Shown here piece after piece: positions 55,383 through 64,000 of a DNA stretch of 64,000 bases. Position numbers and translations under genes: made by a program. Below the pieces are notes generated by a model, which saw only the letters and a list, made by a program, of their open reading frames with translations, did not search any database and was not told where the DNA came from. This DNA comes from Gymnothorax reevesii (lineage: Eukaryota; Chordata; Actinopteri; Anguilliformes; Muraenidae), in contig CM056583.1 of NCBI GenBank assembly GCA_029721435.1, positions 74,341,120-74,405,119 on the forward strand, written 5' to 3'. Position 1 is the stretch's first letter; each line of letters opens with the position of its first letter.

Positions 55383-57060
55383 AACACGGGATTCAGAACC
55401 ATACAGATTCCAGCCTGAGTACTCAAGCAATGTCAGTGTCTCCACCTGTCCCGCACTGTCCAACACTTACCTGCCAAGTAGCGGAATGATTATTATTCCG
55501 GTTCTACAATTGATTCTGCGCACGGCATGTTAGATGACCAGCCTACTCACTTTTCAACCTTAAGTGAGTTCAATAGACCTGACGTTTGGTTACCTTGCCC
55601 AACAAGACCATATAGAATATATTAGGTTAAGAATAGCGTTAATGGTAGTTGAACTCACCCTTGATCTAGCCAGTAGTGAAATGATAATGTTTGCGGCTCT
55701 ATGAATTTCTGTGAACTGTCTTTGATGAGCTCTCGAAACAATGCGTGTAAGCCGTACCTCGCAGCTTGCTATTAGCTAATTGGTGAGCAAAAGCGCAGTG
55801 CGCAGAAATGGAGTTGTGAATAATATCACAACATATGTAAACCATATCTTGCAGGTTGCTATTATTAGGTAGTAAGCTAGCAAGCACACAGTGTACAGAA
55901 ATAAATGAAGCGCCGTGAATTGTGTCATTTCACTACTTAGCTGGCTAGATGACACTGAACAGCAAGTGGGCTGGCTAATGAACAAGCAGTGCGGAGAAAC
56001 TATTTTGGTTCCACAAATAATAATAATAATAATAACAACAATTATAATAATAATAAATAATAATAATAATGATATGTAAAAACATGAATACTCGAACAGT
56101 TGGCCACATATCGTAGGTTTCAGTGACCCGGGTTTGCCTGGGCCAGAAAGTCGGCACTAGTACATTGGACTTGTTTTGTCCATATTCTCGATACCTGTAT
56201 CTTTCGGCCAGAAACATTCCATGGCCATATGCATGCGTTGCACTGCATCCCCACACTACACATCGCTTTCCGTTCACTCTCTGTGATTTTTTTTTTTTTT
56301 TGGTCCATTTTTTGAGATATCCTCCGTCCAGACCAGAGGCGTGAACTATGGCTAACCACCGAGACAGAATCCGAGTACAACTTATGACGTCAAGTGGCTG
56401 AGCTGGCCCAGCGCAAATGTCCTCGATTAAGGCAAAGGGAGCGTTCCCTCAAGTGGATAATTTAGCAGATAAAATGCGTTTTTTTTAAACATTGCGTAAA
56501 GTACACAATATTAAAACCATCACTAATTGTTCAAGATGGGCACTTCGTAGCATTTTATCGCATAAAAAACAGAGCTGAATTTCATCATCTCAGCTCTTTA
56601 AGGAAATGGTGACCAAAGGAATTACTTAACCTGATATGATTTCACCGTTTATGACAAATGAGTGTGAATGTTATGATGTAATGGTCTGATATATTTTGAT
56701 CTTTATTGCACAGTGATGGACAAAGGTGGTTGGACGTGCTTACAACCTCAATCTCTGTAGAATAATCCTTTCCTCTTGTGCTTTTTTCACAGTGGCAAAG
56801 AATGGGAAGAGACCTGGGAAACTGACAAAAAAGTTAAATCATTTACTTAGCACCGTTGTGTTTTTTTTTTTTTTCATGGATGTTTATGTTCAAACTCATT
56901 TCTAAGCAATTTAGGACAGGATGGAAAATGTATGTTAAAGTAGTGATTTATTAATCATTTTTAACATGAATTAAAATGGTACAATACAAAATACTTTTTA
57001 ATCATCTACTTTGTTTTTATATGCTCTTTCTTATATAATCGTAGTTTGTTCTCATCTATG
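55383..57060. other. Non-coding stretch with (AAT)n array
   Basis: Contains the (AAT)n tract at 56015-56071 and an isolated exon-like block at 56795-56850. No element recognised. Confidence 0.45.
56015..56071. repeat. (AAT)n microsatellite, interrupted
   Basis: AATAATAAT units with an ACAACAATT interruption. Confidence 0.9.
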
Positions 57061-57062
57061 TA

Positions 57063-58585
57063 CAAACCCCAATTCCAATGAAGTTGGGACATTGTGTAAA
57101 ACGTGAATAAAAGCGGAATACAATACTTGCAAATCCTTTTTGACCTATATTCAATTGAGTACACTACAAAGACAAGATATGTAATGTTCAAATTGATAAA
57201 CTTCTTTTTTTTTTTTTTTTTTTTTTAAGTATTCACTCATTTTGAATTTGATGCCTACGCATTCCAAAAAAGCTGGGACAGGGGCAACAAATGACTGGGA
57301 AAGTTGAGGAACTCTCAAAAAATTCTGAATTTGAATTCTCAAAATTTTTGAACATTCCACAGGTGAACATGTTAATTGGAAACGGGTGCGCGTCATGTTC
57401 ACGGATAAAAGCAGCTTCCCTGAAAGGCTCAGTCGTTCAAAAGCAAGGATGGGGCGAGGTTCACTGCTTTTTGAACAAATGTGTCCGCAAATAGTCCCAA
57501 CAGTTTAAGAACAACGTTTCTTAATGTGCAATTGCAAATAAGTTAGGGATTTCATCATCTACAGTCCATAATATCAAAAGACTCAGAGAAATCTCTATGC
57601 GTAAGAAGCAAGGCCGAAAACCAACAGTGAGTGCCTGTGGTTCTGTAAAGGATATTGCCATGGGCACTCAGGAACACTTCGGAAACCATTGTCAGTTAAC
57701 GCAGTCGCTACATCTATAAGTGCAAGGTAACACTCTACCATGCAAAGCGAAAGCCATATATCAACAACACTCAGAAACGCCGCCAACTTCTCTGGGCCCG
57801 AGCTCATCTGAGATGAACTGACGCAAAGTGGAAAAGTATGCTGTGGTCTGACAAGACCATATTTCAGATTGTTTTTGGAAATCATGGACGTTGTGTCCTC
57901 CGGGCTAAAGAGGAAAATGACTTCAGATTGCTATCAGCGCAAAGCCAGCATCTGTGATGGTTTGGGGTATTGCACATCTGTGAAGGCACCATTAATGCTG
58001 AAAGGTACATGCAGGTTTTTGAGTAACATACGCTGCCATCCAAGCAATATCTTTTTCAGGGATGTCCCTGCTTATTTCAGCAAGACGATGCCAAGCCACA
58101 TTCTGCACGTGTTACAACAGCATGGCTTCATAGTAGAAGAATGTGGGTAATAGACTGGCCCGCCTGCAGTCCTGACCTGTCTCCCATTGAAAATGTGTGG
58201 CGCATTATGAAGCACAAAATACAACAACAGACACCCGGAACTGTTGAGCTACTGAAGTAGTACATCAAGCAAGAATGGGAAAGAATTCCACCTACAAAGA
58301 TTCTACAATTAGTATCCTCAGTTCCTAAATGCTTATTGAGTGTTGTCAAAAGGAAAGGTGATGTAACACAGTGGTAAACATACCCCTGTCCCAGCTTTTT
58401 TGAATGTGTTGCAGGCATCAAATTCAAAGTTGGTGAATATTAAAAAAAAAAAAAATCAGTATGAACATTAAATGTCTTTGTAGTATTCTCAATTGTATAT
58501 AGGTCGAAAAAGATTTGCAAATCATTACATTCTGTTTTTATTCACGTTTTACACAATGTCCCAATTTCATTGGAATTGGGGTTTG
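57063..58585 (+). mobile_element. Tc1-like element with both terminal repeats, dead transposase
   Basis: 1523 bp flanked by TA. Left end CAAACCCCAATTCCAATGAA and right end TTCATTGGAATTGGGGTTTG are exact inverse complements, and the repeats extend about 110 bp. Plus-strand transposase remnants run 57540-58380, with the catalytic region near 57840-57900 and CCCATTGAAAATGTGTGG (the PIENVW motif) at 58184-58201. Several stops and frameshifts. Related to the copy at 38790-40090. Confidence 0.88.
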
Positions 58586-58764
58586 TATAGTATCCTGATG
58601 GATGCATGAATACATGCGAGCCTGACCCCAAATCAGAGTATGGTTGCACTTATGACAGAACTACCTTTGTTTTTTTTTTTTACATTGTATCCTGAAGGTA
58701 GGTGGGTCTAAGAAACATCTGTCCAAGAAACATCCAAAGAAACAATTAGCAAGCTTATACCTGC

Positions 58765-58975
58765 TCAGATGACCCATAGGCTGGAGCCTATCTCAGCAAA
58801 TAACGGGGGAGAGGCAAAAATGCACCCTGGGCAGTTTTTCAATCCATTACAGGGACCAAAAACCATTCACTCACATATTCCTACCTTTGGGCAATGTAGA
58901 ATGTGCAGTTAGCCTGGCATACATGTCTGCAGAAGGAAACTGGAGTACCCAGAGGAGACCACATTCTGGGAAAAA
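58765..58975 (+). repeat. Teleost 'AGGCTGGAGCCTATCTCAGC' repeat
   Basis: GGCTGGAGCCTATCTCAGCA, CACCCTGGGCAG, GGGCAATGTAGA and GGAGTACCCAGAGGA follow the order of a very abundant fish repeat, thought to be a LINE 3' end. Family not assigned. Confidence 0.6.
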
Positions 58976-61900
58976 TATTTGTATGTCAGCAAAGACTGTC
59001 TTGATTGTCATGGCTCCTTAATCAAAGTCATTTTGGGGAAACTGCTTATATTTTCCTTGTTCATTTTACAGACTGGAATCTCCTTAATAATGATGGTCCT
59101 TGATCAATATCCAGGTCAGGCACAAGGAAGGAAAGAAGGTGTGAAAAATAATCTTGTACTCCTTTATTGCTGGTACTCTGAAGTCCACATGCAGCCTAGC
59201 CCTTAAAACATGCACTGAATGTTTTTGCTGTTATTGGAACTTATTGGCTGTGCTTGGCAGAGGTGAGACCCCAATTACAGCAGAAATCAATCTCCTGCTA
59301 TTTTTCTCACAAAGAAGAGAGTGAGGTGCTCCGTGACCAGGGCAGCTTGTTAAATACATGCTTCCGAGCTGGGGGTTATCCTTTCAATATCAGCCTTTAG
59401 CTCCATCGGTAAACTGGTCTTTTTTGCTGATTAATTTGTGGTTTCATAAAAAAAATGTTTGAATCATAGATTTGCATGGATCTATCTCATCAGATGTTTG
59501 TGGGATAGAAATACACGATTTTTTCTGTGCTGTCAGCACAATATTAGGCTCTCCAAATATAATTCTGCATTTCCACCCAATGGGAAACAGAATTTCTCCT
59601 CACTTTATTCAGGGGAGTTTGACTGCGGGATAATTTTTATTTTTTTGCTTTGAAGATTTGCCGCTCGCTTTGATGGGAGAGCAACTTGGCAGAGGATTGA
59701 CACGCAAATTCAAACCGCCGACTAGTAGCAACGCCAGTTGAGCCTTGTTTACATTCAAGGGGTGGCAATTCCTGGGATCTCAAAAAATGATCAACAAGAT
59801 GGCGACGCTAATGTTGCTATGCTAACGTCACAAATATTTCACTTTTTGAACATTGTACCTCCTTGAGAATAAAAATAACCACAAAACTGATGATGATGTC
59901 ATACGCAATATCGAACTAGACCTCTATTTTTTTTTCTGTGAAACTCTGTTACATAGGTTATTTGATACCGCTATCTCGCTAGCTGTCAAACTAGCGAGCT
60001 AGGTAGCTATCGTTCCCATTATCTCAAGCAATGCAGCTCACTATGGTTTGATTAGGTAAATAGGCAGCCTAGCTAGCTAATGTTGCTGCCAGTAGCAATG
60101 CTGGGGTTCAGGACACTGCTCTACTTGTGCAAAATTTTTGCTTGACATGAATATTTTGAGGTGGAGCGAAATGCAGATTTTGTTCATTCGCGCATGCCAT
60201 CCGTGTTGCGTCTCCCGTTTTATTAGCATTGCCCAGTGCAAACTAGCAGCTTTTCACGTGTATTCACATCTTTGCAATTACTTTGAATGTAATCTGTTTC
60301 GTGTTCTGTTGAAACGCAGCATAATTCTCAATTCAAACTTCTAAATTTTGTATGATTCATATTTATACACTTTATGCTTAAATAAATACGAATTGTACAC
60401 ACAAATATAAAATTACGAGATAACTAGATAACTCTGTCGCCACTGGGATCGAGTCGTACATCTCCCCGATCCCCATCAGAGATCACTTGCAAGTTTTTAC
60501 AGTCGCTATGTGACCGTTTTTACTCTTCGGCACCGGTGGCCATATTGAATGTCGGAAATAGCCGAAAATTGATCTTGAGCATTGTAAAATAAACATCTTT
60601 GACTATGCAAATTCAGCAAAAAATCCTATTGACATTGAAGCCTCTAGAGCCTGGAACAGAAAATTTCTGCGGGCGCGGCCCCGGAACTAAACCATATCTC
60701 CTGACTATCGTCCGGGGAGATACAATTATACGCAGAGGAGCAGTAAATTTTTCTCCTATTAATGGTCACCCCTGCATACAAATTTTGAAGTGAAATGCAT
60801 CGTTTGATGAGAATCAGCAGCTTTATTTTAATGTGTCGGCTGTAGATTTGTGGCAGTAAAGGACGACAGAAGTGGCTCAAATGAATCATCCTTTGAACTG
60901 ATCATCTATTCAGCCATCCAATGTGGGTTTTTTTTTTTTTGCTCAGATTATTTGTGTGAATAGGCGTGAATAGATTTTATCATCATTTTGTTTTCGTACC
61001 TCTCGGCTAGGAGTTTGCAGTGCTATTCAAAGTATGTTGTAAGTTTTTGTGTGATTAGACTGACACGGTATTAGTGATTTCTGTCATTGTTTTTTTAAGC
61101 CAGCCTCAGTGGCAGTTGTGAGGAAAGGAACTCCTGGATGTGGTTGATAAGTCAGTGTTGAATCAATATCCTGAAAACGAAGGCAAAACAAGCAGCTGTC
61201 ATTGTCTTGATCACTGTGGGTAGAAAGACAAATCGCATGATAAACTCAAATTATTTATTTTTCAATACATGATACGTAATGACAAAAGGCAAAATTTTCA
61301 GAGACAAACCAGTTTCCTTGTCCACCATAAGTTAAGTTATTTCTTTTTCAGAACAGAAAACTGACAAATGTAACCTATTATAACATATTCTAATGCTTTT
61401 GTGGCAAAAATGACCTTAAAAATTTACATTTGCTGCACTGCGTGAATATAGCACAAATTTATTTGTCATATCAGAAGTATTTGATTATTGTAATATAAAA
61501 TAATACAATTAACACCGTAGGATTAGAAGCTGCTGTTGTGGTCACATGTTGTATATCTGGAAACAGTTGGTCGGTCAGCAGCAGGAAGCTACCTCATGAG
61601 TCGACCATAGTTAGATAGTCTAAATGTATTGTAGGCAAACTCTTTTCCCTCCCGCCCGCTTCAATCAAAACCTCAAAGTTTTCTTTACTTTTAAGTAGTG
61701 TCATTGATTGGGAATGTAGTTTTCAGTGGTGCATAAAATTAACACCGTGCTATAGAGTATGGATTTCTGTCAGTCACTGACAAGGTAACCTATTATCGGA
61801 AGAATGCTCTTAATTTGTTTTGTTTATTCAGAAGTGTATCTGACACCCTTTAAGCCCAATAATGATTCTGCTACCAGTAAATCTTGCCTAGACCATTTGC

Positions 61901-62293
61901 GTCCGCTAATTGCAAACTGTGCCTATTTACTTCTGCCATTCATTCATCGATTGCTTCTCCTTTCTTACATCTTAATTGTATCACACTTTGGCTTCATTAA
62001 TTGCCTTTATTGGCAAAAGCGACTTACCTTTGCCCTTCAATGATGTCTGATTCTTCTGCTTATACTGAGTGGCCTATAATGCGTAATGTACAGTATATGT
62101 TCGTTTTCAGATTGTGACTCTGACATATTTATCATGCAGTCTGAACTCATTGCTTTGGCTCATATGTTGTACATCAAAACATTTGCACTCTGAAGTAAAA
62201 CTAAGGCAGTAATACCTCCGGCCATATGCGTAAGGTCCTTGTTTACACATACATTTTACATACAGACACACACAAAGCCCCACTAAACAGCGC
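58976..62293. other. Non-coding stretch
   Basis: Apart from a diverged relative of the 55214 hairpin near 60170-60330 (shared TTACTTTGAATGTAATCTG), I see no element or gene. Confidence 0.45.
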
Positions 62294-62452
62294 TCATTTC
62301 ACGTCATCGCGTAACTCTGACTCCACGACTGTCACATGACTTTGGAGCAGGACCCTGGACAGCAGCTTTAGCTCTGACAAGCTCAGCCTGGATAGCAGCA
62401 TGTTAGCATTGTTAACAATCCAATTATTGGAATCCAGCTGCTCCCTATATGC
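62294..62452 (-). CDS. Candidate terminal exon of an unidentified minus-strand gene
   Basis: After a good acceptor (TGTCTTCTCCCAG) the minus strand is open for over 50 codons, ending LLSRLSLSELKLLSRVLLQ, then VVESELRDDVK and TGA at 62296-62294. The leucine-rich amphipathic pattern looks protein-like. No family recognised; no partner exon in matching phase found. May be chance. Confidence 0.25.
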   Translation of the reverse strand, partial: AYREQLDSNNWIVNNANMLLSRLSLSELKLLSRVLLQSHVTVVESELRDDVK

Positions 62453-63803
62453 CACATTCCCATCAATCCTGGGAGAAGACACCAGTCCAGTGACAAAGAT
62501 CATCTTTCAACTCTGGTTCTCAAATATGATTAACCAGGGTTTTTTTTTCCATACACGGGTGTCTCCAAGGAGATACTGACATTTACTTTCCCCACTTCAC
62601 TGTCCGCACATGCAAGCCCACATAAGACCCTGTAGTCACCTCCACTATTCAGACATTACAGTCATGAGATGTGCATTATTTTGTCTCCTCCTGTATATTG
62701 TTTCATACCTACTACAACATAATGTGGAGAATGCGGGCACATACAGGCAACATTCATTACATATAAAAGGCACACTTTATTTTTTGTAAAGAATACAAAT
62801 TCTATGAGTGGAAAGGAATGGAAGGCCTCATACAAGCTTTAGAGGAAGCCAACACTGGCCTGTGATGTGCTTTCTAACTCATCTGTATGCAGGTCATTCA
62901 GATTGCATAGCTTCTAGGATTAAGCTCATATTAATATCTGGTCCTCATCACTGGTCAGCAAGTTACAGTGGAGGTAGTGATGGCCTAGCTCCTGTACTCA
63001 CTACCTCACGATGTAAAGGATCTTACTCATATTCAACAGTAAGACTTGTAGAGTACATTGGAAACCATATGAAATATGCTTTATTGGCAACAATACTTGA
63101 CTTGGCAACAAGCTCGGATAACGGCTCCAACCAATTAACTGGTTCACTTTGCACCTGGACTTGACGGTGCCCCTCAGGGAAAATCTTCGCCCACTGATCC
63201 CAGCTCAATTACAGCATTTTCATTTGTGGAGATCGTTGAGTGGACAAAGAGCTTGGCACTAATTTGCCTGATAGCGATGCCACTGACACCAGATGACTTC
63301 TTGAATGTCATACACAACTTCACACTGTTTAACATGATCAGAGCCTGGTGCTTAATCCGTGTGCCAGCAGATGAGTCCAATGACATCGCAGTTCCAAACC
63401 TTAATAACTGTTATTTGCAGGACCTGCTCACCCCAGTTGACAGGGTGGAAACTATATACTCCTGCAACGTGAATCGGTGCCAGCGCTTGGTTTTCTAATT
63501 GACCCCTTGGAGACGGCAGAGACATTTCCGTATCTGATCGATGTGACACTCTATGGGATAGTGTGCTACTGAATGCTGCTGACCAACATGTAACACAAGA
63601 CCCAGAATAATGGACTATTTCAGCCTCTATTTAAGCAAATGAGCAACCAATTAAACACACAAATATATGTATATTTGTAAATACATGGTTGGTAACTACT
63701 TTATATATTTATTAGCTACTGTTATACCTGCTTCGCATTGATACTCCAGTGAAATTAAAATTTGATGACTTTTATATTAAACAAAGTAGTTATGCTTTCA
63801 TAC
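62453..63803. other. Unassigned sequence with medium open stretches
   Basis: Open stretches of 90-118 codons on the plus strand at 62808-63164 and 63226-63498 have no recognised motif or splice context. Possibly an old degraded element. Confidence 0.35.
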
Positions 63804-64000
63804 CTTGACTTGTTTCAAACGGGAACTCCCATCTTCCTCAGAAGTGTCACATGATGGTATTGTGACGTGTCTTATCAGCTGTTCATACTGAGGTGTGACC
63901 GACCTGTCAGTTTTGACAGGACAGTCACGCCTCCTGCTGTCAGTACGTCTCTTCCAAACCGTACTCCACCTGCGAGTCCGCATGTACACCCCCTCATCCC
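63804..64000 (-). CDS. Candidate exon at the right edge, unidentified
   Basis: Open on the minus strand to a good donor (CAAG|GTATGA at 63804/63803), encoding a basic stretch then PQYEQLIRHVTIPSCDTSEE ... LKQVK. Ends in phase 0. Its 5' boundary is outside or near the window edge. Family unknown. Confidence 0.25.

Overview
The window is a stretch of ray-finned fish (teleost-like) nuclear genome. Coding exons are short, GT-AG spliced and separated by long AT-rich introns. The repeats are typical of teleosts: Tc1/mariner-like elements, hAT-type foldback MITEs, a Gmr1-like LTR element, an L1/Tx1-like LINE, and the familiar 'AGCTAGCTAGTTAGC' sequence. Nothing prokaryotic is present and no RNA gene was recognised. 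Proteins were identified by comparison with remembered vertebrate sequences, not by a search.

Layout. (1) 1-19786, minus strand: the 5' part of vcp (p97/CDC48 AAA-ATPase). Seven coding exons give residues 1-270 in exact register with human VCP, from the start codon through the N domain to the D1 Walker A motif. The rest of the gene lies off the left edge. Intron 2 (7197-14142) has collected a 4.15-kb LTR retrotransposon inside an older inverted-repeat element, and a nearly intact Tc1 transposon beside it. Intron 1 holds a MITE and a Tc1-like element that itself carries two foldback MITEs. (2) 19787-24735: vcp promoter, repeats and the pias2 3' UTR. (3) 24736-44398, minus strand: a complete pias2 gene (SUMO E3 ligase). 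I resolved 14 coding exons with consistent phase, giving 622 codons (human PIAS2 is about 621). Its introns hold an L1/Tx1-like LINE fragment, a 1.25-kb palindrome, a second copy of one foldback MITE and two Tc1-like fragments. (4) 44399-49946: mostly non-coding, with one orphan exon-like block, a ~150-bp tandem repeat and a small palindromic MITE. (5) 49947 to at least 53887, plus strand: an unrecognised spliced gene encoding a two-CxxC zinc ribbon, a short conserved-looking domain and a Pro/Ala/Thr-rich basic tail. This is the best candidate for something undescribed. (6) 54200-64000: Tc1-like element, MITEs, repeats, and two weak exon candidates on the minus strand near the right edge.

The two recognised genes act in linked ubiquitin/SUMO biology: VCP extracts ubiquitylated and SUMOylated clients, and PIAS2 attaches SUMO. 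Their adjacency here need not mean co-regulation. Both are transcribed leftward from separate promoters. The novel gene points the other way.
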